DNA from: Treponema sp. UBA1793
GTDB lineage: Bacteria; Spirochaetota; Spirochaetia; Treponematales; Treponemataceae
Direction: 5' to 3'
NCBI GenBank assembly: GCA_002314445.1
Contig: DCFX01000020.1
Location: 1-64,000, forward strand
Length of the DNA stretch: 64,000 bases
How positions within the stretch are numbered: the first letter of the stretch is position 1; the number at the start of each line of letters is the position of its first letter. This document shows positions 7,978-17,291 of the stretch, piece after piece. The position numbers were made by a program, and so were the translations under genes. The notes under the pieces are model-generated. The model worked only from the letters and a program-made list of their open reading frames with translations, was not told the DNA's origin and searched no databases.

Positions 7978-8643
7978 ATGCGTGAAAAATTTGAAAGCCA
8001 GCTTAAAGAACTGAATGACAGTCTTATTTTTATGGGAGCACAGTGTGAGGACTGTATAACGTATGCAACTCAGGCGCTTCTTACCGGCACGGAAGAAATG
8101 GCGCGGCGTGCAGTCCAGATTGAACGCGAAAGCGACAGCAGGGAGCGCGAAATACAGGCGCTGTGCATGAAACTCCTTCTCCAGCAGCAGCCTGTCGCAA
8201 GCGATCTGCGTGCAATCAGTGCAGCCCTCAGAATGATTACCGATATGGAACGCATTGCGGACCAGGGAAGCGACATTGCGGAAATTTCACGTCATGTCGA
8301 TCTGACCGCGAGTAAAAGCAACGTACATATTGCAGAAATGGCCGATTCCGTTATAAAAATGCTGACAAACGCTGTTTCTGCCTTTGTCCGCCGCGACGAA
8401 AGGCTGGCCCTGCAGGTACAGGCAATGGACGACATCGTTGATGAACTTTTTCAGACTGTAAAGAAAGAGCTTGTCGACATGATGTGCGGGGGTAAAACGA
8501 GGAGCAGGGAAATTGCAGAACAGGCGCTTGAAACGCTCATGATAGCAAAATATCTTGAACGTATCGGCGATCATACGGTGAACATCACCGAAGCTGTTCT
8601 TTCCATGCTTGATCATAGCGCAGAGACATCTGACGGGGTATAA
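7978..8643 (+). CDS. phoU: Phosphate transport system regulator PhoU
   Basis: All-helical protein of 221 residues built of two PhoU repeats; the paired ERESDSREREIQALCMKLL and ERIGDHTVNITEAV stretches carry the metal-binding E/D signatures of the two halves. PhoU links PstB to the PhoR kinase and represses the regulon when phosphate is plentiful. The start at 7978 is chosen because GGGGAGG (7961-7967) lies at correct distance and it begins one base after pstB stops; a longer frame reaches back into pstB without support. Confidence 0.92.
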   Translation: MREKFESQLKELNDSLIFMGAQCEDCITYATQALLTGTEEMARRAVQIERESDSREREIQALCMKLLLQQQPVASDLRAISAALRMITDMERIADQGSDIAEISRHVDLTASKSNVHIAEMADSVIKMLTNAVSAFVRRDERLALQVQAMDDIVDELFQTVKKELVDMMCGGKTRSREIAEQALETLMIAKYLERIGDHTVNITEAVLSMLDHSAETSDGV

Positions 8644-8653
8644 TAGAATCATG
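8639..8653 (+). promoter_or_regulatory. Possible internal promoter at phoU-phoB junction
   Basis: TATAAT (8639-8644) overlaps the phoU stop codon and ends exactly six bases before the phoB ATG (8651). No good -35 hexamer is seen 16-18 bases upstream. The arrangement matches other leaderless-looking starts in this window and could supply PhoB independently of the Pho box promoter. It could also be chance within a translationally coupled junction. Confidence 0.4.
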
Positions 8654-9361
8654 AAGATTCTTGTAGTTGACGACGAAGCACCGATCCGGGAACTTATCCG
8701 GTACAATCTCGATAAAGAAGGCTATACGGCCGTTACGGCAGAGAGCGGAATAGAAGCGCTTCGTCTTGTCCGCAGCGAGCATCCAGGTCTGGTAATCCTT
8801 GATCTGATGCTTCCGGATATGAGCGGACTTGACGTATGCCGTGTGCTTAAAAACGATACGAAAACTTCAGATATTGCAATCGTTATGGTGACGGCAAAAA
8901 CTGAAGACACTGATATTGTAGCAGGCCTTGAACTTGGTGCCGACGACTATGTAACTAAGCCGTTTTCCCCGAAAGTGCTTGTTGCGCGTATACGTTCCGT
9001 GCTGCGCCGGGCCGAAAGTGCGGGAAAGACTTCCAGTGACTTGTCGGATGAAATAATTGTGCGCAATGTCAGGATTAATCCGCTCAAACATGAAGTCGTC
9101 GCAGCCGGCGCTGCCGTCGATTTCAGCGCCACTGAATTTGCAATCCTGGAGTTTCTTGCACGCCATCCGGGGCAGGTTTTTTCCCGGCAGCAGATTATCA
9201 ATGCAATCAAAGGTGAATCGTATCCGGTGACGGAACGGGCAATCGATGTACAGATACTTGGCATACGGCGCAAACTCGACACTGCTGGTACGGAAGATAT
9301 GATTGAAACGATCAGGGGTGTGGGATACCGCATGTGTGAAAATGAAAAAGATACGGAGTGA
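8651..9361 (+). CDS. phoB: Phosphate regulon response regulator PhoB
   Basis: OmpR-family transcription factor of 236 residues. The receiver domain (about 1-120) has the acidic pair DD at 8-9, the phospho-acceptor D51 in VILDLMLPD, and the KPF motif near 105. A winged-helix DNA-binding domain follows (about 135-232), ending in the typical IRGVGYR. It should bind the repeats upstream of pstS. There is no good Shine-Dalgarno; the ATG lies seven bases after the phoU stop. The gene overlaps the GTG that would extend phoR. Confidence 0.93.
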   Translation: MKILVVDDEAPIRELIRYNLDKEGYTAVTAESGIEALRLVRSEHPGLVILDLMLPDMSGLDVCRVLKNDTKTSDIAIVMVTAKTEDTDIVAGLELGADDYVTKPFSPKVLVARIRSVLRRAESAGKTSSDLSDEIIVRNVRINPLKHEVVAAGAAVDFSATEFAILEFLARHPGQVFSRQQIINAIKGESYPVTERAIDVQILGIRRKLDTAGTEDMIETIRGVGYRMCENEKDTE

Positions 9362-9363
9362 TT

Positions 9364-11154
9364 ATGATAAAACACAAGTCTTTCCCGGTGTGGGTATTCC
9401 TTTTTCTCATCAACGGATTTGTTCTCTGTGCAGGATTTATTATCCTTCTTGAGCAGAACGTAAATGCCTTGAGAAACACGTCCCAGGATCAGACAGAGGA
9501 AAATCTGCGCACGTTTGCATATGCTCTTTCTCCACTGGTCATACAGCATGCGGACGACATCAATAAATTTGTAAAGGATATCGCTTCACGTAATCCTGAT
9601 TTTCGTATTACCGTTATTAATAAGAACGGTGTGGTTGAAGGCGATTCAGATGCCGCAGATATTGCAGCTCTTGAAAATCACGGCACACGCGCAGAAGTAA
9701 AAGCCGCACTCGGCGGAAAAGACGGAAAGGCACTGCGAAAGAGCACCGTGTCGAAAGACGATGTTATGTATTACGCGGTGCCTGTTGTAATAAACGGGGA
9801 AAATTATGCACTGCGGCTTTCAATGCCGGTAAAAACAAGCGTCTATTTTTCGACTAACGTACGCCGTACTATGGAGCTGACGGGCAGCATTGTGCTTATC
9901 GTCATACTTCTTGTGTCGTTCTTCGTCTCCGCTCATATCGTCCACGAGATAGGTGAGCTGCAGAAAGCTGCCGGCAAATACAGCAACGGCAGTTTTGATT
10001 ATAAACCTGCAGTACGCTCTCCTCGGGAACTTCAGGAACTCGGAAATGCAATGAACAATATGGCAGAAGAACTGAAAAAAAACATTGCGGATATTACAGA
10101 AAAACGCGACGAGTTCAAAGCGGTGTTCAGCGGTATAACGGAAGGTCTTGTCGTATTTGACGAAGGCATGAACGTCATTGAATACAATGACGCGGCTGCC
10201 GGTATGTTCGGTGTTACAAGTTTACAGGCTGCATCGTCGCTTGCAGGATTTGTGTATACGGCTGATATTCTGTCGCTTGCAAAAGAAGCAGTGAAAGGCA
10301 ACCCTCTGCCGGAAGAGGGGATTGAAACAGAAGTCCGGACGCTTACAGCTTCCCGGAGCCTGCTTGTCCGCTGCGTAAATATCGCACGGCAGCAGAAGAG
10401 GGAGCGCTATCTGCTCGTATTCAACGACATAACGCATTTGAAAAAACTTGAAAAGGTGCGCAAGGATTTTGTGGCGAATGTTTCGCATGAGCTCAAGACA
10501 CCTGTCACGTCGATAAAAGGTTTTACAGAGACACTTCTGGACGGTGCGCTTGAAGATAAAGACACATCAAAACATTTTCTTGAGATAATAGATTCGCAGA
10601 GCGGCAGACTCATGAACATAATCGACGACCTTTTGACGCTTTCCCGCTTAGAACAGGACAGTAAACTGCCCGACATGATTCCGTCCGATATTGTCGGTGC
10701 GACTCAGAAAGTCTGCGGAACGTTTGCCCATGCTGCGGGGGAAAAGCATATAGTACTTTCGTTCAGTACAGCGGTGGATCATGTTCAGGTGCTTATGAAC
10801 GCAGGCCTGTATGAGCAGGCTGTCGGCAATATTATTGATAATGCCGTAAAATATTGTCCGTCCGGCTCTGAAATTGACTGCATCATTCAGAAGAATGGAG
10901 AACATGCGGAAGTAATAATTCAGGATACGGGAACCGGTATTCCGCCTCAGTTCCGCGAACGTATTTTTGAACGTTTTTTCCGTGTTGATAAAGGCAGGAG
11001 CAGAGAAGAAGGCGGCACGGGACTTGGTTTATCGATTACGTCGCATATAATCCAGATACATGGAGGGACTGTGGCGGAAACGGGCCGTACCGACGGAAAA
11101 AGCGGAGCGCGTTTTGTCATTATGCTGCCAGTCTATGAACAAACGGCTTTATAA
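9364..11154 (+). CDS. phoR: Phosphate sensor histidine kinase PhoR
   Basis: Membrane histidine kinase of 597 residues: first helix about 8-30, periplasmic domain about 31-168, second helix about 171-192, HAMP, a PAS domain (about 245-355), HisKA with H375 in VSHELKTPV, and an HATPase domain with N, G1 and G2 boxes (NAVKY, DTGTGIP, GTGLGLS). The periplasmic domain is larger than in enterobacterial PhoR and resembles the Gram-positive type. It phosphorylates PhoB. Start at the ATG at 9364 with GGAG at 9355-9358; the GTG at 9358 lacks a site. Last gene of the pst-pho operon. Confidence 0.9.
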   Translation: MIKHKSFPVWVFLFLINGFVLCAGFIILLEQNVNALRNTSQDQTEENLRTFAYALSPLVIQHADDINKFVKDIASRNPDFRITVINKNGVVEGDSDAADIAALENHGTRAEVKAALGGKDGKALRKSTVSKDDVMYYAVPVVINGENYALRLSMPVKTSVYFSTNVRRTMELTGSIVLIVILLVSFFVSAHIVHEIGELQKAAGKYSNGSFDYKPAVRSPRELQELGNAMNNMAEELKKNIADITEKRDEFKAVFSGITEGLVVFDEGMNVIEYNDAAAGMFGVTSLQAASSLAGFVYTADILSLAKEAVKGNPLPEEGIETEVRTLTASRSLLVRCVNIARQQKRERYLLVFNDITHLKKLEKVRKDFVANVSHELKTPVTSIKGFTETLLDGALEDKDTSKHFLEIIDSQSGRLMNIIDDLLTLSRLEQDSKLPDMIPSDIVGATQKVCGTFAHAAGEKHIVLSFSTAVDHVQVLMNAGLYEQAVGNIIDNAVKYCPSGSEIDCIIQKNGEHAEVIIQDTGTGIPPQFRERIFERFFRVDKGRSREEGGTGLGLSITSHIIQIHGGTVAETGRTDGKSGARFVIMLPVYEQTAL

Positions 11155-11243
11155 TACGCCGAAGTTTATTTACAAGGGTTTTTAAGCATGCAGTGTTAGA
11201 ATAGATATAGGGTTTCGAATACGATTCTATGTGGAGGTATCTT

Positions 11244-13028
11244 GTGAGACGGGTATTTCGAGCTTTCATATCTATTTTTGTCTGTTCTGCAGTTTTTTTT
11301 ACTCTTTTCGGGTGTCAGCAGCCGACGACCGGTACGACGACATCTACGTCTGCGGCTTGGTCATATAGCGCTTCATCGCCTGTTGATGAAGTATCGGCGG
11401 ATACTCTGACACTTACGATTACCGGTGACGATCTTTCCGGCAAAGTGCTTTATCTTGCAAAGGTAAACCCGACGTCTTCTGCCATTTCAAGCAGTTATAC
11501 GCGGTACGTGAGTGCTACCACAGGGCTTTCAAGCAATATATCATCTTCATCTGCAAAAAGTATAACTACAGTCTCTGATTCGGCTCCTGAATCTGCCGTT
11601 TCGGATAGAGGCAATATTGAGAATTTTATTCCGCCACAGACATTCGGCGGGACGGAGTCATTTGACTCCGTTTCTTCTGCGGAACGGAGTGTTGTAACAC
11701 CTTCCGCATCGGTGACGCAGCTCGAACCTGAAGCTGGAACAACGACAAAATCAATCTATATTGATCAGGATAGTGATATTTCGACATTTGCTTCGGCATC
11801 GGCAACATGTGAAGCCGTTGGGACGTACTGCTATGTCTGGGTTGTAAACGATTATCTTGCGGATACGGCAAGCGGTGATAAAGTTAATCAGGCCGTTGCA
11901 GAGGCGTTTGCGGAAAAATTCGACGCAATGTATCCCATGATACGCAACGTATTCGGCGACGAATCAGATGAGATTTACTACAAATATTCATCTTCGGGAT
12001 GGTCGACGGAAGATATGGATATGTTAAGCGATACGGGGACGAAAGTGAACATCGTCATATACGACATTGGCGGTGGAGACAGCTCGAACGGCAGCATCGT
12101 AGGATATTTCTATGCAAAGGATTATTATCCGAATGAATCCGATTTAATAAAGACAAGCAGCGTCAGTTACAGTACGAGCGACGCACGGTATTATTCGAAT
12201 GAAGGGAAATATTTCTACATTGATTCATACTTTGCAAACGAAATTATTGATACGACATATTCGACGCTTGCCCACGAATTCCAGCATATGATTGACTGGA
12301 ATACGAAAGATATGGCACAGTCACTTTCTCCTTCGACGTGGTACAACGAAATGATGTCCATGCTCTGCGAAGACATGATGCAGTCGTATCTCGGTATTGA
12401 CGATTCCGACAGTCCGAAGGGGCGTCTGCCAACATTTAATCAGTATTACCGGTATGTCGGTCTCGAATACAATTCATCGAGTACAAGTTACACTGTCGTT
12501 TCATATGCGACTGCATATGCATTCGGTGCATGGTGTGCACGTCAGTTCGGCGGTGCAGCTCTTATAAGTAAAATATCTCAGAATGACTCTGTCGATACAG
12601 CCTCCGTCGTCAATGCAGTTAACGCTATAAACGGAACAAATTACACAATTTCCGATTTGTTAAAAATGTACGCGGAAGCCTGTGTTTTCAATACATCAGA
12701 TACGTCGTATACGTATCCTACATTCAATCAGGATGCGGCTCAGACACTTACGTACAGCAGCTCGTCGTATGCATATCCCATGACGGCAGTAAATCTGTGG
12801 AATACTGCATACGAATGGACCACATCAAGTTCAACATATTACAATACGGCAAGCGGTTCATACGAGCTGGGACCTGCTCTGTATCCGTGTACATCTTCAT
12901 ACTGCTATGATCTTCGTCCGTACGGTTTTACGCTTCATGAAATAGGTACTGCTTCGTCCGATACGGTAACCGTAACATTTTCTTCTACGGGTGCCTCCGA
13001 CGAGGATATGTACATATTCGTGCAGTAA
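11244..13028 (+). CDS. Putative zinc metallopeptidase lipoprotein (M30-like)
   Basis: Secreted lipoprotein of 594 residues. The signal peptide ends in the lipobox FTLFGC. The mature N-terminus is low in complexity and rich in S and T. The middle holds the zinc-protease motif HEFQH at 344-348 (A-HEFQH-MIDW), with an E in WYNEMMSMLCED about 20 residues later as a possible third ligand, the pattern of M30/gluzincin-like peptidases. The C-terminal part is very rich in Y, S and T. Start is the GTG at 11244 with GGAGG (11233-11237) six bases upstream; the ATG at 11229 overlaps that site. Probably cell-surface; substrate unknown. Confidence 0.7.
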   Translation: MRRVFRAFISIFVCSAVFFTLFGCQQPTTGTTTSTSAAWSYSASSPVDEVSADTLTLTITGDDLSGKVLYLAKVNPTSSAISSSYTRYVSATTGLSSNISSSSAKSITTVSDSAPESAVSDRGNIENFIPPQTFGGTESFDSVSSAERSVVTPSASVTQLEPEAGTTTKSIYIDQDSDISTFASASATCEAVGTYCYVWVVNDYLADTASGDKVNQAVAEAFAEKFDAMYPMIRNVFGDESDEIYYKYSSSGWSTEDMDMLSDTGTKVNIVIYDIGGGDSSNGSIVGYFYAKDYYPNESDLIKTSSVSYSTSDARYYSNEGKYFYIDSYFANEIIDTTYSTLAHEFQHMIDWNTKDMAQSLSPSTWYNEMMSMLCEDMMQSYLGIDDSDSPKGRLPTFNQYYRYVGLEYNSSSTSYTVVSYATAYAFGAWCARQFGGAALISKISQNDSVDTASVVNAVNAINGTNYTISDLLKMYAEACVFNTSDTSYTYPTFNQDAAQTLTYSSSSYAYPMTAVNLWNTAYEWTTSSSTYYNTASGSYELGPALYPCTSSYCYDLRPYGFTLHEIGTASSDTVTVTFSSTGASDEDMYIFVQ

Positions 13029-13069
13029 AAGTGCGGATCTGCTGGCCTTTGATGCAGAAAGCCTTCTTC

Positions 13070-13094
13070 CCTGCGGCCTGAAATCTGCCGCAGG
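13070..13094. terminator. Strong hairpin between peptidase and redox protein genes
   Basis: CCTGCGGC (13070-13077) and GCCGCAGG (13087-13094) form a perfect 8-bp GC-rich stem with a nine-base loop, 40 bases after the peptidase stop. No T-run follows on either strand, so it may be a Rho-dependent or RNA-stabilising element rather than an intrinsic terminator. Confidence 0.4.
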
Positions 13095-13163
13095 CACGAT
13101 TGAAGTTTAACAGCAGTACGGCAGCATCCCTGTTTCGTACATGCGCTCATATATGTGCGTGCA

Positions 13164-13196
13164 ATACCCGCGGTGATATGATATACTTGGCGTATG
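13164..13196 (+). promoter_or_regulatory. Extended -10 promoter, predicted leaderless start
   Basis: TGATATACT at 13179-13187 is an extended -10 (TG-A-TATACT). Six bases separate the hexamer from the ATG at 13194, which places the expected transcription start on the ATG itself. No Shine-Dalgarno is present. Confidence 0.55.
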
Positions 13197-13745
13197 GAAA
13201 TACTTATGACACCGGAACAGGCGCGTGACAAGGCGCAGAGTCTGTTCCACAGTGGTTACAACTGTGCACAGTCGGTTTTTGGAACGTTTTGTGAACAACT
13301 TGGTATTGACTTTGATGTTGCTGTAAAACTTGCCCAGCCGTTCGGCGGCGGAATGGGGCGTATGCGCGAAGTATGCGGGACGGTGAGCGGCATGCTGATG
13401 GCGCTCGGTATTGCAACAGGGTCATCCGATGCAGCCGATAAAAAGGCAAAAGATGCTGAATATGCACTCGTCCAAGAGCTGTCCGGCAGATTCCGCGCGC
13501 AGAACGGCTCCATTATCTGCCGCGAGCTGCTCGGCATTGTTCCGTCCGGACAGCCGGAACGTGCTCTCAACGCTGAAGATTCAGCTGTGGCATCTGTACA
13601 GCAGAATGACATACGCAGTCCGGTCAGTTCGGAGCGTACCGCAGATTATTATAAAAAGCGGCCGTGCGAAATGCTTTGCGGTGATGCGGCCGAAATTTTT
13701 CAGACATGGTATATTGCAAATAAAAATGCAGGAGAACCGCAATGA
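13194..13745 (+). CDS. C_GCAxxG_C_C family redox-cysteine protein
   Basis: Protein of 183 residues with the spaced-cysteine pattern of the C_GCAxxG_C_C family: YNCAQSVF near residue 22, then FGGGMGRMREVCGTVSG, then IICRELLG. Members are thought to be redox-active or metal-binding and often lie beside oxidoreductases; the biochemical role is not established. The C-terminal 60 residues are less conserved and polar. The ATG at 13194 sits six bases after a TATACT -10; an alternative ATG at 13206 is possible. The gene overlaps the next one by four bases (ATGA). Confidence 0.75.
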   Translation: MEILMTPEQARDKAQSLFHSGYNCAQSVFGTFCEQLGIDFDVAVKLAQPFGGGMGRMREVCGTVSGMLMALGIATGSSDAADKKAKDAEYALVQELSGRFRAQNGSIICRELLGIVPSGQPERALNAEDSAVASVQQNDIRSPVSSERTADYYKKRPCEMLCGDAAEIFQTWYIANKNAGEPQ

Positions 13746-14683
13746 CGATTTTATGGATTGTGCTTGCAGCATGTGTTGTATTATTTGTCGTATGCACTGT
13801 ACTGGTGTATATTTTTTTGTTCCGCCCGAATATTCTGCGGAGTAAAAACCCCGCAGCTGACGTTCCTCCTGATGAACCCGACTTCGCGCCGTATATTCCC
13901 GGAATACAAAGCTGTGTCGACTGGTATAAAGCGCAGCCTGTACAGCAGGTTCGTATGACATCGTACGACGGCCTTACGCTTGCCGCTGAATATCTTCCGG
14001 CCGGCAATGCAAAAGGAACGGTAGTGTGCATGCACGGCTTTCACAGCAGCGGCATGCGCGATTTTTCACTTGCGGTGCGGTATTATCATGAAAACAACTG
14101 GAACGTGCTTCTGCCGTCCCAGCGGGCACACGGTGCGAGTGAAGGCCGGTATCTTACATTCGGAATCCGCGAACGGTATGACTGCCGTGACTGGGTGCGT
14201 TTCATTAACAGACAGAACGGCGATGCACTGCCGGTACTGCTGAACGGCGTTTCAATGGGATGCGCGACAGTTGTCATGGCTTCAGGCATTGACCTTCCGG
14301 CGAATGTGAAGTGCATTATAGCAGACTGCGGTTTTACTTCACCGTATGAAGAAATAGTCCACGTACTTACGAGTGACATGCATCTGCCGGCCTTTCCCAT
14401 AATGCTTTTTGCGGGCATGCTTACGCGCATTATCGCAGGATTCGGTCTCCGGGAGTATTCGACGCTTGACGCAATGAAGGTGAATACGCTTCCGATTCTG
14501 TTCATACACGGAGGTTGCGATGACTTTGTTCCGACAGAAATGTCAAGGCAGAACTATGAAGCATGCCGTGCAGCAAAGGAATTATTCATTGTACCTGAAG
14601 CGCGGCATGCCGTAAGTTATATCATCGATAAAACAGGATATGAAAAAAATGTCTCGGCATTCATAAAAAAATATGCAGAATGA
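13742..14683 (+). CDS. Membrane-anchored alpha/beta hydrolase
   Basis: Protein of 313 residues. An N-terminal membrane helix (about 3-27) anchors an alpha/beta hydrolase domain. The nucleophile elbow NGVSMGCA supplies the catalytic Ser, the oxyanion region is MHGFHSSG, and the acid and His are likely the D in HGGCDDFVP and the H in PEARHAVSY. It resembles BAAT/YqkD-type serine hydrolases; the substrate is unknown. GGAG precedes the ATG, and the ATGA overlap with the preceding redox-cysteine gene indicates an operon. Confidence 0.82.
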   Translation: MTILWIVLAACVVLFVVCTVLVYIFLFRPNILRSKNPAADVPPDEPDFAPYIPGIQSCVDWYKAQPVQQVRMTSYDGLTLAAEYLPAGNAKGTVVCMHGFHSSGMRDFSLAVRYYHENNWNVLLPSQRAHGASEGRYLTFGIRERYDCRDWVRFINRQNGDALPVLLNGVSMGCATVVMASGIDLPANVKCIIADCGFTSPYEEIVHVLTSDMHLPAFPIMLFAGMLTRIIAGFGLREYSTLDAMKVNTLPILFIHGGCDDFVPTEMSRQNYEACRAAKELFIVPEARHAVSYIIDKTGYEKNVSAFIKKYAE

Positions 14684-14708
14684 TAAGACATTATTAAAAA
14701 CAGTTTTC

Positions 14709-16598
14709 TTACACATTGAACTGATTAAGCGTTTCCGCCAGCGTTGCAATATCATCCTGATTTTTTGAAGAGAAAGCAACCACATGCTGCATTGAATTTG
14801 AAATCTCATCGACATTCTGAGACATCAGGTTCATGTTCTCTGTGATTTTACGTGTAACCCCGCCAAGAATGCCCATTTCTTTTACAACCTGTTCCCCGCC
14901 TGTAAGCATTTCTGCCGTGCCGTCGCGGACAGTATTCGTAGAATCACTTATATCTTTCATTGCGTCGAGTACCTGCTGGTTTCCCGAAGCCTGCTCTGTC
15001 ATTGCATTCATCACGACAGTTTCCTGATCTTTGACTGCTTTAGCCAGATTGTATATCGCATCAAATTTCTGTTGAACTTCCTTCGTGCTGTTCGAGACCT
15101 GCGCGATTGCTGCCGACAGCGACTTCAGGCTGTCATTTATTACCTTACCCTGTTTATTTGACTGTTCCGCAAGTTTTCTGATTTCATCGGCAACGACAGC
15201 AAATCCCTTTCCGGCTTCCCCTGCATGGGCCGATTCGATTGCTGCATTCATTGCGAGAAGATTTGTCTGGCTCGCTATGTTCTGCACAATTTTGCTTGCA
15301 TCAAGAAGACCGGCAGACTGTTTGATTATATTGTCTGATATTTCGACTGCGCTGTGCACGCTGCTGCGCCCCTCATCGGAAGCTTTGCTGAGACTGCCCA
15401 CCGATTCTGTGTTTTTTTCAAGAATCTGAGTGACGCTCCGTATGTTCGCAACCATCTCATCCACGGCAGCCGACGATTGGTTTACCGCAGATGCCTGCGA
15501 TTCAACGCTTGAATGCAGTTCCCGTATCCGTGCCATAATCTGATTGACGGAAGCATTTGCTTCTTCAACTCCCGCTGACTGATTGTTCATCTCGTCGTGT
15601 ACGGATTTTATATTTGTGTTGATGCTGGCAATATTCCGGGTAGAACTATTCATCGTTTCAGACAGTGATTTTGCAGTATCTGTCGAAGCTGCAATCGATT
15701 TATGAATGCTGTCTACAAGAATTTTTGAGTTATGAAGAAATGAGTTCATATCGTTTACGAGACTTCCGATTTCGCAGCGGCAGATAACAGGCATATCTGA
15801 AATCGTATAATCGCCGTTCGACAGGCTGTTGGAAAATTTTTCCACATGGAGAATTCCGTTTTTGATATCACGGATATTCATAAAGCTGCTCAGTATTCCT
15901 ATGACTGCCGCAAGAACTGCCATCGGTGTAAGCTTTGCCAGGAGAAGCTTTATGACAGACCGCTGAAGGTTTGCAGGTACGAGCAGAACGCTTATGATGA
16001 GAAATACAATTCCTGCATTTGCAATAACCGTTACAGTACTGACCCGGAGAATTATCGACATTGTCTGATACTCATTTTTGTACGGAAGCCACGTAAGGTC
16101 ATGTTCAAGCTCCTGCATAAAGATGACGTATGTAAAAAGCGAAAACAGAAAGGTTATTCCCAGAAGCATGATAAGCCAGCAGGCGAACGGTGAAGTTTCG
16201 TTAAAAGCCGTGTATACAATATTTCTCTGCAGGCTTCTCAGATGCACCATCCCGGCAAAGATAATGTATGAAATTATTACAATTGCGATTGTGCCTCTCT
16301 CAAGCTTTTTTACCGCATGATTGATGTCTGTGGCCGATTGTTCGGAACCGTCGTAGGCAGCCGCTTTTTTCAGAAAAAGTTTGTAACTGAAAAAAGAAGC
16401 AATAATCTGGAAAAAAAACATAGGATACAGAAAAGGATCGCTGATTGTCGTTACATATTCCTCAGAATTAACTGCGCCAAGAAAGAGAGCTATCGGGCCG
16501 AATGTGAGGATCGGCACGATGTACGTAAGAAGGAGAGGAATAAATACTTTTAGATTGAATTTTACTTTTTTGTCTGACACTTTTGTGGGAAATTCCAT
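14709..16598 (-). CDS. Methyl-accepting chemotaxis protein with six-helix membrane domain
   Basis: 629-residue chemoreceptor without a periplasmic sensor. The N-terminal 240 residues form six hydrophobic helices (about 18-42, 57-73, 102-118, 138-160, 186-208 and 218-240) joined by short loops, so the ligand or signal is probably membrane-borne or internal. A HAMP-like stretch follows, then the signalling coiled coil with QTNLLAMNAAIESAHAGEAG near residue 455. Start supported by GGAGG about 11 bases upstream. It converges with the hydrolase gene, with 25 bases between stop codons. Confidence 0.9.
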   Translation of the reverse strand: MEFPTKVSDKKVKFNLKVFIPLLLTYIVPILTFGPIALFLGAVNSEEYVTTISDPFLYPMFFFQIIASFFSYKLFLKKAAAYDGSEQSATDINHAVKKLERGTIAIVIISYIIFAGMVHLRSLQRNIVYTAFNETSPFACWLIMLLGITFLFSLFTYVIFMQELEHDLTWLPYKNEYQTMSIILRVSTVTVIANAGIVFLIISVLLVPANLQRSVIKLLLAKLTPMAVLAAVIGILSSFMNIRDIKNGILHVEKFSNSLSNGDYTISDMPVICRCEIGSLVNDMNSFLHNSKILVDSIHKSIAASTDTAKSLSETMNSSTRNIASINTNIKSVHDEMNNQSAGVEEANASVNQIMARIRELHSSVESQASAVNQSSAAVDEMVANIRSVTQILEKNTESVGSLSKASDEGRSSVHSAVEISDNIIKQSAGLLDASKIVQNIASQTNLLAMNAAIESAHAGEAGKGFAVVADEIRKLAEQSNKQGKVINDSLKSLSAAIAQVSNSTKEVQQKFDAIYNLAKAVKDQETVVMNAMTEQASGNQQVLDAMKDISDSTNTVRDGTAEMLTGGEQVVKEMGILGGVTRKITENMNLMSQNVDEISNSMQHVVAFSSKNQDDIATLAETLNQFNV

Positions 16599-16704
16599 TT
16601 CAGGGAGACCTCCATAATATACGCTATTATTATGGGAAGATGACTTTTATTCAATATATTTTTTCAAGGTAAATATGATATAGTTGATAATAAAAGAGGC
16701 ATAT

Positions 16705-17244
16705 ATGAATACTGTCATTGAAGAAACAAAGCTTGTCGTGAATCAGCTTCTGATGCAATGTCATCTGAAAAAAAATGACATTATTGTCGTGGGATGTTCT
16801 TCAAGTGAAATTCTTGGAACAAAGATAGGAACGGGGTCGAGTGAAGAAACGGGCAGGGATGTGTTCAATACGATTTACGGTATATTGCGTCCGCTCGGGA
16901 TATTTCTTGCAGCCCAATGCTGTGAGCATTTAAACCGCGCGCTTGTCGTTGAAGAATCCTGTGCGGAAAAATACGGCTGTGAACAAGTATGCGTTGTTCC
17001 CTGGATTCACGGCGGCGGTTCGTTCGGATCTGCCGCTTACCGCGGTTTTGAACATCCTGTCATGGTTGAGCATATAAAGGCTCATGCCGGTATCGATATC
17101 GGAGACACTCTCATAGGCATGCACCTTCGCGACGTAGCCGTTCCTCTCCGTGTTGCACAGAAGACAATAGGGGCGGCGCATATTGTGTGTGCATATACAC
17201 GGCCTAAGCTTATCGGCGGAGAACGTGCACGGTACACACTTTGA
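16705..17244 (+). CDS. UPF0340 / TIGR01440 family protein (YwlG-like)
   Basis: Cytoplasmic protein of 179 residues in the family of Bacillus YwlG. Recognisable blocks are VVGCSSSEILGTKIGTGSS near the N-terminus, AAQCCEHLNRALV, and the C-terminal HIVCAYTRPKLIGGERARY. The family is widespread but has no established function. The ATG at 16705 is preceded by AGAGG (16695-16699); a TTG frame start further up is not supported. A strong terminator follows directly after the gene. Confidence 0.85.
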   Translation: MNTVIEETKLVVNQLLMQCHLKKNDIIVVGCSSSEILGTKIGTGSSEETGRDVFNTIYGILRPLGIFLAAQCCEHLNRALVVEESCAEKYGCEQVCVVPWIHGGGSFGSAAYRGFEHPVMVEHIKAHAGIDIGDTLIGMHLRDVAVPLRVAQKTIGAAHIVCAYTRPKLIGGERARYTL

Positions 17245-17259
17245 TATTAGAGATACATA

Positions 17260-17287
17260 AAAAAAGCGGAGTCAAACTCCGCTTTTA
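17260..17287. terminator. Bidirectional intrinsic terminator
   Basis: AAAAAGCGGAG (17261-17271) pairs with CTCCGCTTTT (17277-17286) across the loop TCAAA. A-run and T-run flank the stem, so it can end both the UPF0340 gene on the plus strand and rubredoxin on the minus strand. Confidence 0.9.
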
Positions 17288-17291
17288 CTCT

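Noticed and set aside
9358..9363. GTG start for phoR
   Set aside because: No ribosome site at correct distance; the ATG at 9364 has GGAG five bases upstream.
11169..11202. Promoter TTTACA/TAGAAT for the peptidase gene
   Set aside because: The spacing is 22 bases, too long for a normal promoter.
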